A stretch of DNA of 64,000 nucleotides from Lota lota (Eukaryota; Chordata; Actinopteri; Gadiformes; Lotidae), in the NCBI GenBank assembly GCA_026745465.1, contig JACYXH010000473.1, positions 8,456,859 through 8,520,858 on the forward strand, read 5' to 3'. This document shows, piece after piece, positions 20,056 to 29,338 of this stretch. Each line of letters starts with the position of its first letter. The stretch's first letter is position 1. Below the pieces are notes generated by a model, which saw only the letters and a list, made by a program, of their open reading frames with translations, did not search any database and had not been told where the DNA came from. The position numbers were made by a program, and so were the translations under genes.

Positions 20056-21888
20056 ATCAGCCTGTTCTGGTCCTCTTCCCCCCCAACCGTCACCCTGCCT
20101 TTCCCTCCTTGGTCGTGGGCAGTCTCTCATCCAATGGTCACCGGCTCCACAGTTAAAGCACCTTCTGTCTCTCATGTCGGGTCCTTGATAGCCTCTGGTA
20201 TTGTCGCCGTTAGGCCGTCGTCCCCCTCTCCGTGGACCATTTACACCTCGTGGTGGCCCCTTCTGCCGATATCGGGGGTACCAGTCTTGATCTTTAGGCT
20301 GGTTTCCCTGATTGTGGGCCAAGTCTGTGACCGTCTGCATCAAGGCGAGTTGAATTCGGTCTGCGTCTCGGGCTTTAGTGTGTCCTCGGCTGTTCTGCTC
20401 CTCTCGTAGCTTCGTCTCGATAGCCCGTAGCTGCGTCTCAGCTGCCCGCCGCTGTGTCTCAGCTTCTAGTAACTTCGTCGCCATATCCCGCAGCTTCGTC
20501 TCAGCATGGAGGGCGTGCTTGCGGATTTTTATGAGTCGTGCAGTTTTAAACCCGACGCACGTATCGTATATGCTGTCCCTGATCGGGGTTAGAAGGCCAT
20601 CCAGAAATGCCTTGCTTAGGTGACATTCCCACGTGCTTCTCTCGTTCTGGTCATCCCCAGGGCCTGGTTCGACTGTGCCGCTGTATTGTTCGAATACCGC
20701 GTGGAGGCGAGTGTAATATTGTTCTACACCCTCGTCTGCTGTTTGTTTGCAGGCCTCGATTGCTACCATGTCCACTTTTGGGGGAAAGGCAGCGATTATA
20801 GCTGTGCTGATAGTGCCGATGTAGGTGACGTAGCCGTCATTAGCGGCATTTGTCCACTCGACATGTGTCATGATAGCCGCGGGGTCATCTCGGAGGACAG
20901 CTTTAATTTTGCTAAAATTTGCCGCTCCTAGTTTATGCATCAGCAATCTCCGTATTTCAACCAGGGTTGGTCGGAACTCGTGGCAAAAGAGAGTAAACTC
21001 AGCGGAGAATTTCGCTCCACCCGCCGTGATATCTGGCAGGTGACTCATCGCGTCTCTTAGCTCGGTATCAGGCCAGGGTCGGTAGACGAGCATCGCTCGG
21101 CCATCACCTCCCGCCACCTGGATCATGGGTAAAGTCTGTTGTGGTGACGATGAAGCCACGGAGAGGTTGTGTCCGAGCTCCGCCTTTATGATTTTTTCGT
21201 CACCGGAGGAGAAAGCGCTGGCGTAGGTCGGCGAGTCGCCGTAGGTCAGTTCAGCGTCAGGGTCCTGAACCTGCGGTCCTGAAGAGGGTCCTGGCGTGGT
21301 TGGTAAGGGAGAGTAGGCTGGAGGCGCAGAAACGGTGGCTGGGCCTCTGTCTCTGAGAATCATTCGGTGTCCTGAGGGTGATCCTTTCCGTCCGGTCCGT
21401 AGAAGGGATTGCAAGGAAGGGTAGAGAGATCCAGATGGTTCTCCGGCTGGGGTGGGGGAGGGTTGCGCTGGTCGGGCCTGGTTCTGGGCAGTGGATGGTG
21501 GACACACGTCGAGGTCCGGGCGTACCTTCAGAAACGTAGGAGCAGTAACAAAGGATGGGTCACTGTACTTCACAATTTCTTTCCCTGCTCTTTTTCTTTC
21601 TCTAAGTTCTGCTTCTGTTTCCCAAAGTTTAAGAGCTTTTGCTTGGCTTTCAAAAATAGCCAAGGTCTCGGTTTTTACTGTTTTCTTTTTCAGTAATTTG
21701 TCCTTCTCCGCCCCTAATTTACTATCTAATTTATTGATTTGATTTACTGAAAAACTTCCCCCTTGGGGAAAACCACAATATTTATACCAATATTCCACAT
21801 GCGCTATCGCATGTGGTCCGTACTTCTGTACCATAAATTCCTCAATGTTCCCTGAAGCCTCTCGCGGCTTACCATTGTTATTACCCAT
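20053..21888 (-). CDS. gag: ERV gag polyprotein
   Basis: 611 codons. Starts MGNNNGK, suitable for N-myristoylation and membrane targeting. A proline-rich middle, a capsid-like region (about 270-450) and a charged segment with repeated ETQLRAIETKLR-type heptads (about 480-520) precede a single CCHC zinc knuckle CFNCGAGDHWMRDC at about 577-590 in a basic nucleocapsid. It ends in TGA at 20053-20055 followed by C; pol continues in the same frame. Gag is intact. Confidence 0.9.
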   Translation of the reverse strand: MGNNNGKPREASGNIEEFMVQKYGPHAIAHVEYWYKYCGFPQGGSFSVNQINKLDSKLGAEKDKLLKKKTVKTETLAIFESQAKALKLWETEAELRERKRAGKEIVKYSDPSFVTAPTFLKVRPDLDVCPPSTAQNQARPAQPSPTPAGEPSGSLYPSLQSLLRTGRKGSPSGHRMILRDRGPATVSAPPAYSPLPTTPGPSSGPQVQDPDAELTYGDSPTYASAFSSGDEKIIKAELGHNLSVASSSPQQTLPMIQVAGGDGRAMLVYRPWPDTELRDAMSHLPDITAGGAKFSAEFTLFCHEFRPTLVEIRRLLMHKLGAANFSKIKAVLRDDPAAIMTHVEWTNAANDGYVTYIGTISTAIIAAFPPKVDMVAIEACKQTADEGVEQYYTRLHAVFEQYSGTVEPGPGDDQNERSTWECHLSKAFLDGLLTPIRDSIYDTCVGFKTARLIKIRKHALHAETKLRDMATKLLEAETQRRAAETQLRAIETKLREEQNSRGHTKARDADRIQLALMQTVTDLAHNQGNQPKDQDWYPRYRQKGPPRGVNGPRRGGRRPNGDNTRGYQGPDMRDRRCFNCGAGDHWMRDCPRPRRERQGDGWGGRGPEQAD

Positions 21889-22150
21889 GCTTTATTTAGA
21901 TATATATATTTAGTAATGATCCCCTGTAGTTTCTTCCCGCACAACAGTAACGTTAGTGAGATAATATTAGTCCGGATAATATTTCACCACTTTTAAATAG
22001 TTACACAGATTTTATTTTATTTTAATGCTCCAAAAAAAATTAAAAAATAAAAAAATGCGAAAAAAATCAAATTTAAATTTCTCTACCGTTTCCTCCAGTA
22101 CAGGAGGGACATTTATCAAGACGATATTAAAACTTTTCAGGATAATATGT

Positions 22151-22518
22151 CAATGCTTCGCTATTTTTCCACTGGCGTAATAGTAACCTTATCAAGCAAT
22201 GCTTCGCTATTTTTCCACTGGCGTAATAGTAACCTTATTAAACAATGCTTCGCTATTTTTCCACTGGCGTAATAGTAACCTTATTAAGCAATGCTTCGCT
22301 ATTTTTCCACTGGCGTAATAGTAACCTTATTAAACAATGCTTCGCTATTTTTCCACTGGCGTAATAGTAACCTTATTAAGCAATGCTTCGCTATTTTTCC
22401 ACTGGCGTAATAGTAACCTTATTAAGCAATGCTTCGCTATTTTTCCACTGGCGTAATAGTAACCTTATTAAGCAATGCTTCGCTATTTTTCCACTGGCGT
22501 AATAGTAACCTTATTAAT
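22151..22518 (-). repeat. 46-bp tandem repeat in the ERV leader, eight copies
   Basis: CAATGCTTCGCTATTTTTCC recurs at 22151, 22197, 22243, 22289, 22335, 22381, 22427 and 22473, almost without change. It lies between the primer-binding site and gag, where retroviruses carry packaging and splice-donor signals. On the ERV sense strand each unit contains AAGGTTACTATTACG. Confidence 0.95.
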
Positions 22519-22711
22519 TTTGTGTTAGTCTTCAAAACGGCCCACCGTGAGTTGTGTTTTGAGTTCGTTGGATCCCGGTGGTGACAGTCGTCCGGAGATC
22601 AGGGACGTGGTCCTCTCTTCACTCGATATGATGCTCGGTGGTAGAGACACGTTTTCCCTTGGATTGCGACTCCCCTCCGTCCCGTCCTTCCTTCCGACGA
22701 TCAACCTCGGG

Positions 22712-22729
22712 ATCCTGTTCGTGACGCCA
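22712..22729 (-). other. ERV primer-binding site
   Basis: Two bases after the 5' LTR the sense strand reads TGGCGTCACGAACAGGAT, beginning with the TGG complementary to a tRNA CCA end. It partly resembles the lysine-tRNA type, but the tRNA was not identified. Confidence 0.7.
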
Positions 22730-22731
22730 AG

Positions 22732-23291
22732 TGTTGTAGCAAATTTTACAACTCGTGGCTGGGCTAATTCAAAAGGCTAAGACAAATGGATTTTCGTAGT
22801 TGGTTTATTTCATATGCTGCAGCACACAAAAGACGCAGTTTCAAAGGCAACTCCACACTGGGCAGAGTTCTCGAGAAAAGGCGCGCCGAGCAAAGGAGGG
22901 AACCCCTTTTTGTAGAGTAAACAACATGTAAAGATAAACACTAGATGATGCCATCATCCATAACTGGTTCAATGCATAGCTAAGGCCAGACCCCTGGTCG
23001 TAGCTCAGCATAAATGGCGCCACCTATTATTTATGGCGGGTACAACGTACGGTCAGGGCAACGCATGTTTTAACGAGACACAATGTTTAGGAAGAGGCGC
23101 TTGCCCAGGACGTTCTCCCATGAGAACGTAAACAATGTCTAGGGAGAGGAAAAACATGCACCTGTGGGGAGTTAGATAGTTAAAAAGATATATATGCTAC
23201 TATGGTGTGCACATAACAATTTGAGCGCTTAACCCAACTAGTTTAGGAAAGTTAACTTAGGAATAGGGCCTGAAGTCATTTTTCCACCACA
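22732..23291 (-). repeat. ERV 5' LTR
   Basis: 560 bp with TG...CA ends on the sense strand, identical by eye to 12,314-12,873. Contains the promoter of the provirus. It is flanked at 23292-23296 by the target duplication ATGAC. Confidence 0.95.
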
Positions 23292-23421
23292 ATGACACAT
23301 TTCACACCATTTACTTTCCACAACATCTCCTTCAGTGCGGCCCACATAAAGGTTCCTGCAGCTAGTCAGTTATAGCTATCCAACATATTCATCGTTCTAA
23401 CATGTATATTGAACATCTTAC

Positions 23422-23449
23422 TGTTTTCAGTAGGCGTTGAACCCGACAT
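23422..23449 (-). CDS. Coiled-coil gene, exon 1 coding part
   Basis: Minus-strand ATG at 23447-23449 encodes MSGSTPTEN plus one base and ends at a canonical donor A|GTAAGA. The phase fits exactly with the exon starting at 12298 on the far side of the ERV. An alternative acceptor at 23,355 is followed by an open frame, but in the phase set by exon 1 that path meets a stop. Confidence 0.5.
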
Positions 23450-23639
23450 TATTTCAATTAAGAGAGACAATGCAGCTTGTCGAATTTACTTTACAACAAT
23501 AAGCAAACTATTAGAAACTCGACCGTTAATTTATTCAGCTGTCACGAGCCCACACTTTTTATATCTATATCTATAATATATATTTATGAGAATGTCCACA
23601 ACACGGGATGAAATCAATAAAAACGTGTTACTTGTCCAT

Positions 23640-23790
23640 GACACGTTACGCTATAGTTACTATCGCAACAACTGAAGTCAACTGACAAGAACTACATTAC
23701 CCAAGAGGGCTATCATTGTCAAAGCGCATGCGTGTTACATCACGTCCGGATTCGCTACCAGCACTGCTACCTCCTGTCAGTGTCTTTAAC
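23640..23790 (-). promoter_or_regulatory. Probable promoter of the coiled-coil gene
   Basis: Contains AACTACATTACCC, close to the ZNF143 element ACTACAATTCCC, and GCGCATGCG, an NRF1-like palindrome, about 200-300 bp upstream of the exon 1 ATG. No TATA box is obvious. Such pairs are typical of housekeeping, often bidirectional vertebrate promoters. Confidence 0.45.
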
Positions 23791-23935
23791 TTGTATGTTC
23801 AAACATTTATATATCTTTTCTTAACATAGGTCTATGGCTGTCCACATCCGATTGCTGACTCGTCGTATTATCTCTAATGCATGGTGAATATATATATATT
23901 TTTACATATTGTAAATATAATATAATGTTAAATAC

Positions 23936-23936
<1 letters not shown>

Positions 23937-23993
<57 letters not shown>
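23937..23993. repeat. (GT)n microsatellite
   Basis: About 28 GT dinucleotides. No gene is seen between 23,800 and 24,360. Confidence 0.95.
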
Positions 23994-23995
<2 letters not shown>

Positions 23996-24362
23996 ATTTG
24001 TTCAATATCCGTTTTGTCTTTGGACTCATCACAGGCCATTGAGTACAGCACAGCTGAATTTATGTCTTTTAATTTGCTGTCTAGTGATGTTTTATGCCAT
24101 GTTTATGGTTCTGTCTTTGACAGTCTTCGCAGAGAGAGGCGTATCTCAGATTTTCTGCACAATTTCACTCTTGTTTTTAAAGTCTGTGAATAGATGTTCT
24201 GAAATCTTACTGAATTATTATTTTATATATTGTCCATCTGTGAACGGCTTCCCGTGCCTGACTACTTCCTGAGCGACCACAAAACGAGCACATGTAGTTG
24301 AATTTGCAGACTTAATCCACTTCTTGAAATGATCTTTTCTCAGATCAACCTTCCGCATCAGT

Positions 24363-24653
24363 TTAGAAACGGCTTATGTTCTCCAATCTCCATCCGGATA
24401 CTTTCCAGCAAAAGGCTGTGTGTTTATTCTGAAAATGTCTTGCAACATTTGACCTTTTGTTGTTTGACAATTTCTCACCACATATTAAGCACACCGTCAA
24501 ACCACTTTGGTCAGCAGTGAAAGCAAATGAATCTGCCCACGTAGCATTAAACATTGTGTTTTCTTCAGAAGCTTTTCTTTTCTTGGAGTTATCCGTGGTT
24601 GGCCCACCGGGGGTCGAACAGCTCAAAGAAACGCAGGCCGGCCGGCGTCGCAC
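24363..24653 (-). pseudogene. hAT-type (GTF2IRD2-like) BED zinc-finger N-terminal fragment
   Basis: Minus-strand frame with KKRKASEE, then MFNATWADSFAFTADQSG, then CLICGEKLSNNKRSNVARHF and a following QNKH, a C2H2 BED-type finger. It resembles the N-terminus of the hAT-derived GTF2IRD2/ZBED-like family in fish. The frame changes soon after the finger, and the large RNase-H-like transposase domain is missing. The 5' terminal inverted repeat is still present at about 24,880-24,910. Confidence 0.75.
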
Positions 24654-24874
24654 ATCGGCGGTTGTGACGCATATTTAGAGCGACCACAAATCAAACACGT
24701 TTTATTTTAATGTTACAAGATCACCATAATCTTTTATAAAAATGTATAACTACGTTTAATAAAAAAGAACGAGCTAGAATAAAATAATTTTTTATTTAAT
24801 ATTTTCAAAGCTACAGTGATACTACAGTATTTTTCCAAAGCCACAAGGAGCCGCAGCAGAGGGATGAAAGAGCT

Positions 24875-24910
24875 ACATGCGGCTCCGGGGCCGCGGGTTG
24901 CAGACCCCTG
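24875..24910 (-). mobile_element. hAT 5' terminal inverted repeat
   Basis: Read on the minus strand it starts CAGGGGTCTGCAACCCGCGG, the Charlie-type hAT end CAGNGGT...AACC. It sits about 220 bp upstream of the BED-finger frame, as in an intact element. No partner end was found. Confidence 0.7.
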
Positions 24911-25110
24911 GTCTAGAGCGTCCTGCAATACTGAGCTATGAATACATTCATAGCTCAGTATTGCAGGTTGCAGACCCCTGGTCTAGAGCGTCCCACAGTA
25001 CTGGGCTATGAATACATTCATAGCTCAGTATTGCAGGTTGCAGACCCCTGGTCTAGAGCGTCCTACAGTACTGGGCTATGAATACATTCATAGCAGGGGC
25101 TATGAATGTA
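24896..25110. repeat. 70-bp repeat, three copies, each with an internal palindrome
   Basis: GGTTGCAGACCCCTGGTCTA recurs at about 24,896, 24,966 and 25,036. Each unit joins the last bases of the hAT end to flanking sequence and to the palindrome GAGCTATGAATACATTCATA or a variant. The transposon end has been amplified together with its insertion flank. Confidence 0.85.
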
Positions 25111-25142
25111 TGCCCTTTAGTTCTGGTTCTCAGTGTAAATCG

Positions 25143-25211
25143 CTACTCTTACTCTTTACTTGTTTTACAGTCTATGGCAAAGACTGTAAAACAAGTAAAG
25201 AGTAAGAGTAG
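25143..25211. repeat. Perfect inverted repeat, 31-bp arms, 7-bp loop
   Basis: Arms 25143-25173 and 25181-25211 are exact reverse complements around the loop ATGGCAA. The arms begin CTACTCTTACTC and end AAGAGTAAGAGTAG. It would fold into a long hairpin in DNA or RNA. Confidence 0.95.
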
Positions 25212-25324
25212 TAACATGCCATAGACTCTGGCATGCTCTTACTGATAGTGTGACCCCCAGTGGACCGATTAGGAATAGCAGCTACTTTTATAGAAATGCG
25301 ATTTATGCCTTTCTGTAATGTTCA

Positions 25325-25393
25325 CACTTCATCCGGCGGGCCGAGCTGGACCCCCTGGTGGGCCGGATTCGGGCCGTATGTTGGACACCCCTG
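25325..25393 (-). mobile_element. Second hAT terminal repeat (non-autonomous remnant)
   Basis: The minus strand starts CAGGGGTGTCCAACATACGG, another Charlie-type hAT end common in fish. The element interior (about 25,255-25,320) is short and non-coding. Confidence 0.6.
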
Positions 25394-25896
25394 GCTAGCG
25401 CGTCCTCCGTTCCCCCACCGGGAATGGAAGCCCTTAAAGTCTCAGCTGGAGACCTGAGTGTTTTGTGTGTACACTACCTGGCCGTGCAGCTGAGTGACGC
25501 GGACTAGCGTAGCTCGGCTGGCCCGGTAGCTTGTTTCGAGAGTGTCCATAGAAAGGTTCTTGTAAACAAAGAGCGAGGTACTGGTTGGTTATGACATTTA
25601 TAGGATGTGATTTAGTTGATTTACATTATTGAAACCCCTATAGATCAGCATTGACTAACAGGTATGTCCAGGTAATCTTACGGCCCGAATTTATTTGATT
25701 ATTGATTGACAGGTTAGGGGGCGGTCCTAAAGATGCCGAAGAAGTGATGAGCCACGCCTTCTTCGGGTCCATAAACTGGCAGGATGTGGTCGACAAAAAA
25801 GTAGGAAAAATCGCTATGAAGATGCAGTGGTGAAATATAATAATATCTACTGAGGTATATTACTGTGGGAGAGATGCTTGAATAATATCTCCATTT

Positions 25897-26130
25897 GGTC
25901 ATATCCTAATATGACATACGAAGATATGACCCATATCTTAATATGGCCGGTCATCTATTATTCATATTAATATTATATATTAATATGTATATTACGGTCA
26001 TATTAATAGATGACCGGCCATATTAAGATATGGGTCATATCTTAGTATGTCATATTAGGATATGACATACTAAGATATGACCCATATCTTAGTATGGCCG
26101 GTCATCTATTAATATGACCGTATGAACCTT
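25897..26130. repeat. A - A' - A palindromic block with ~60-bp arms
   Basis: A segment starting GGTCATATCCTAATATGACA (about 25,897-25,960) appears as its reverse complement at about 25,995-26,062 and again in direct orientation at about 26,055-26,125. GATGACCGGCCATATTAAGA and its complement mark the arms. It can fold as either of two alternative hairpins. No protein is encoded. Confidence 0.9.
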
Positions 26131-26321
26131 AGTATTCATATTATTAACAGCATTCATCTAATATTAGTAACTTTGTTCAACTCTATTTATCGTTGTCATC
26201 ATGTAATCATGGATTGGCTGGGGTAGCGCCATGCCCTGTGTTGTATTGTAATGCCCCCCTACGTCATGTGTGAATGGGGGGGGGGGGGGGGTAACACAGT
26301 CCTCTGCCTGCCGCTCCGCAG

Positions 26322-26912
26322 CTCACCCCGCTGTTCAAGCCCCAGGTCACATCAGACACCGACACCCGTTACTTTGAGGACGAGTTCACCGCACAGAGCG
26401 TCGCGCTCACGCCCCCCGCCAGCTGTGAGTGGACTGTAGTCCTGTAGTTTATTAAGGAGGGGGGGTCATCTCTGTATAACCTTTACTCTCCTTCACCTAC
26501 TCCCTCTCTCTCCTTTGGTTTCCAGCTGTGAGTGGACTGTAGTCCTGTAGTTTATTAAGGAGGGGGGTCATCTCTGTATAACCTTTAGTCTCCTTCACCT
26601 ACTCCCTCTCTCTCCTTTGGTTTCCAACTGTGAGTGGACTGTAGTCTTGTAGTTTATTAAGGAGGGGGGGTCATCTCCTTAGAGACCTTTAGTCTCCTTC
26701 ACCTACTCCCTCTCTCTCCTTTGGTTTCCAGCTGTGAGTGGACTGTAGTCTTGTAGTTTATTAAGGAGGGGGGTCATCTCTGTATAACCTTTAGTCTCCT
26801 TCACCTACTCCCTCTCTCTCCTTTGGTTTCCACAGATAACAGTCTGGACTGTGAAGACACCAGCCAGCATGTGCATTTTGCACAGTTCTCCTATTCTGCC
26901 AGCATAGAGTGA
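26322..26912 (+). CDS. akt2: AKT2-like protein kinase, last two exons (C-terminal extension)
   Basis: AKT kinases phosphorylate metabolic and survival targets downstream of PI3K. Exon 26322-26424 encodes [14 protein letters not shown] and [12 protein letters not shown], containing the conserved turn-motif threonine before PP. Exon 26836-26912 encodes the hydrophobic motif FAQFSYSAS and ends IE-stop; the serine after the second Phe is the mTORC2 site. The one-base phase at the junction is consistent. A YNSL segment and the SIE end favour AKT2 over AKT1/3. The kinase and PH exons are not upstream within the window, where an opposite-strand gene lies instead, so this is an orphan 3' end. Confidence 0.8.
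26425..26835 (+). repeat. akt2 last intron made of four tandem ~103-bp copies with splice sites
   Basis: GTGAGTGGACTGTAGTC recurs at 26425, 26528, 26630 and 26734. Each unit runs from a GTGAGT donor through a pyrimidine-rich tract to TTTGGTTTCCAG or a variant (CCAAC in one, CCACAG in the last), so each copy is a nearly complete small intron. The units are almost identical. Confidence 0.9.
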
Positions 26913-27006
26913 TTGCATCCCCACAATGAATAAAATGAATAATAATGTGTGCAAAACTGTGAATTATTTGATTTCTTTTACATAATTTCTTGCACACTAA
27001 GGATTT

Positions 27007-27600
27007 ACTTTATGAAGCGGCTTGGGCTCATAATGACTACTTTATGAAGCGGCTTGTGCTCATACTGACTACTTTATGAAGCGGCTTGGCCTCAAACTGA
27101 CTACTTTATGAAGCGGCTTGGGCTCATACTGACTACTTTATGAAGCGGCTTGGGCTCATACTGACTACTTTATGAAGCGGCTTGGGCTCATAATGACTAC
27201 TTTATGAAGCGGCTTGGGCTCATACTGACTACTTTATGAAGCGGCTTGGGCTCATACTGACTACTTTATGAAGCGGCTTGGGCTCATAATGACTACTTTA
27301 TGAAGCGGCTTGGCCTCAAACTGACTACTTTATGAAGCGGCTTGGGCTCATAATGACTACTTTATGAAGTGGCTTGGGCTCATACTGACTACTTTATGAA
27401 GCGGCTTGGGCTCATACTGACTACTTTATGAAGCGGCTTGGGCTCATAATGACTACTTTATGAAGCGGCTTGGGCTCATACTGACTACTTTATGAAGCGG
27501 CTTGGGCTCATACTGACTACTTTATGAAGCGGCTTGGCCTCATACTGACTACTTTATGAAGCGGCTTGGGCTCATACTGACTACTTTATGAAACGGCTTG
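27007..27600. repeat. 32-bp minisatellite, about 18 copies
   Basis: TTTATGAAGCGGCTTGGGCT with CATACTGACTAC repeats every 32 bp with single-base variants (ATAATGA / ATACTGA; GGGCTC / GGCCTC). It begins about 95 bp after the akt2 stop codon. Confidence 0.95.
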
Positions 27601-27849
27601 ATATTTGATATCGACTTAATATTTGTGGTGATCATTAACCCTGGTCCGTCCCTTTACTTGTTACGCTATTAACAGCGTGACAGACTGTTATTTAGTAGTC
27701 TGCTAAAGCTGCTGTACAGCGTTTTAATCGTCTTCTTAATAAATGACTATATTTATAACACTTGGTAACTGTTTCTGACATCGGTGGAGATTAGGGTGAA
27801 TAAAACTGACGGACATGGATGGATTAATGGATTAATGGATTTCTCCAGG

Positions 27850-28560
27850 AGCCTGGCTGCTTGGGGGAAAAAGCTGTTTGTCATCCTCTGGGTTTTGGCC
27901 CCAAGGCTTCAGTACCGCTTCCCCGACGGCAGTAGCTCAAACACTTTCTGATTGGGGTGGCTGGGCTCCCTAATGATTCTGAGGGCCTTCTTGACACACG
28001 GGGCCTTGTAGGTGTCCTGGATGGAGGGAAGCTCACATCTGCTGATCCTTTCAGCTGTCCGCACTACCCTTTGCAACGCTTTGCGGCTTTGGGCAGTGCA
28101 GTTCCCGTACCAGGCAGTGATGCGTCCCGTCAAGATGCTCTCCATTGCGCCTCTGAAGAAGGCCCCCAGGATCTTGGGCCCCAAGCCAAAACTTTTTCAG
28201 CCACCTAAGGTGAAATAGGCGACGTTGTGCTTTTTTCACCACCTGGTTGGTGTGCTCGTCCCAGGTGAGGTCGTTGGTGATGTGGACCCCCAGGAACTTG
28301 ATGCCGTTTACCCTCTCCACAGCAGACCCATTGATGGTGATGGGGTCATGCACCCTGTCTCTTCCTCCTGAAGTCCACCACCAGCTCCTTGGTCTTGTGG
28401 GCGTTGAGAGCGAGGTTGTTGTCCTGGCTGTACTGAGCCAGGCGGTCGACTTCATTCCTATAGGCCGCCTCGTCGCCGTCGGTGACACTGTCGTGTCATC
28501 TGCACACTTGACCACCGTGTTGGAGCTGTGTGTGGCCACGCAGTCATGGGTGTACAGGGA
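27850..28560 (-). pseudogene. L2/CR1-like LINE reverse transcriptase, C-terminal remnant
   Basis: Minus-strand frames carry VVKCADDTT (the RT catalytic Asp-Asp), VNGIKFLGVHITNDLTW, KKAQRRLFHLRWLKKF, AMESILTGRITAWYGNC, KALQRVVRTAE and LLPSGKRY in the order of fish L2-type LINE RTs. At least two frame changes separate the blocks, and the endonuclease and most of the RT are missing, so it is dead. Identification is by family knowledge of these motifs. Confidence 0.8.
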
Positions 28561-28569
28561 GAAGAGGAG

Positions 28570-29330
28570 GGGTTTAATCCATTACGCCATCTGTAAATCT
28601 AACTGAATATTCATATTCATGCACTCAAACCAACTGAATTGACCTAACTGAGAAATGCAGCAACCCAGAGTAAAGTAACATGGATGCGTTTTGCATAACA
28701 ACAATAAACAATAAAAATGAACCGTCTACACTTGTTTAATTTGGGAGGTAGATGGAGGTAGAGGACCCTCTTTTGGGGAAAGGTTTACACAAGTATAAAT
28801 CCACTACTGATAAATCCCTAGTTTTCCACGTCTGACGCGGGATTTGAAGAAAATCCTGGAATATTCACGTTGAAAAACAAAAGCTTATTTTAAACCGTAA
28901 AATAATTTAAACCCGTGGTCTACAACTTAAAACAGGAATATACACTTAAACTTATAACATTTCACACACCAAGGTGTCTACACATATCATAGACCTTTTA
29001 CAGGCTCATGGTCGGTAATCAAACAGTTGGTTCTGATTGAATTCAATGTTATAATTAACGTAGCTACATCGCTCAAACCAAATCCAAGATAGCCACCAGT
29101 TGTTATACACAGACCTCCTTCATACGCATGCGTCGTGTGAACACGCCGTGAACAAAATCCACCAACCCTATTTCGTGCAGATGAACTATGCGAGTCCACC
29201 TCCGACAGGAATCAGCCTCCTCCAGGGGTCCGCTCCAAAGCAGTGGAAAAACACCGAAGGTTTACCGGGCAGGTATGACAGCGTCGTGGGCGGAGTCACG
29301 TTAGGGATTGTTAAATTGTTACGTCGCTGA
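28570..29330. other. Non-coding stretch with probable BTG promoter at its end
   Basis: Nothing is recognised until about 29,280, where GGGCGGAGTCACG (a GC box) and CpG-rich sequence lie 50-60 bp upstream of the BTG start codon. Confidence 0.4.
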
Positions 29331-29338
29331 CGTGAAAC

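Larger units (their letters stand above)
12314..23291 (-). mobile_element. Complete class-I (gamma/epsilon-like) endogenous retrovirus, 10,978 bp
   Basis: On the minus strand the order is 5' LTR 23291-22732, primer-binding site, leader with eight tandem repeats, gag, in-frame UGA, pol (protease, RT, RNase H, integrase), env in two overlapping frames, polypurine tract and 3' LTR 12873-12314. The host sequence ATGAC is duplicated at 12309-12313 and 23292-23296. The two 560-bp LTRs look identical by eye, so insertion was recent. Gag and pol are uninterrupted; env carries one frame change. The provirus lies in the same orientation as the coiled-coil gene, in its intron 1, about 10 bp upstream of the exon 2 acceptor. 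Confidence 0.95.

Noticed and set aside
13204-20409. Plus-strand frames of 100-188 codons inside the provirus
   Set aside because: Antisense shadows of gag, pol and env with no conserved motifs.
23292-23355. ERV inserted inside a coding exon (open frame NLYVGRTEG... continuing across the site)
   Set aside because: The frame is open, but it does not match the one-base phase left by exon 1, whereas the acceptor at 12,299 does; kept only as an alternative.
24896-27600. CRISPR-like array of repeats and spacers
   Set aside because: Repeats are directly adjacent or palindromic with no unique spacers, and the genome is vertebrate.
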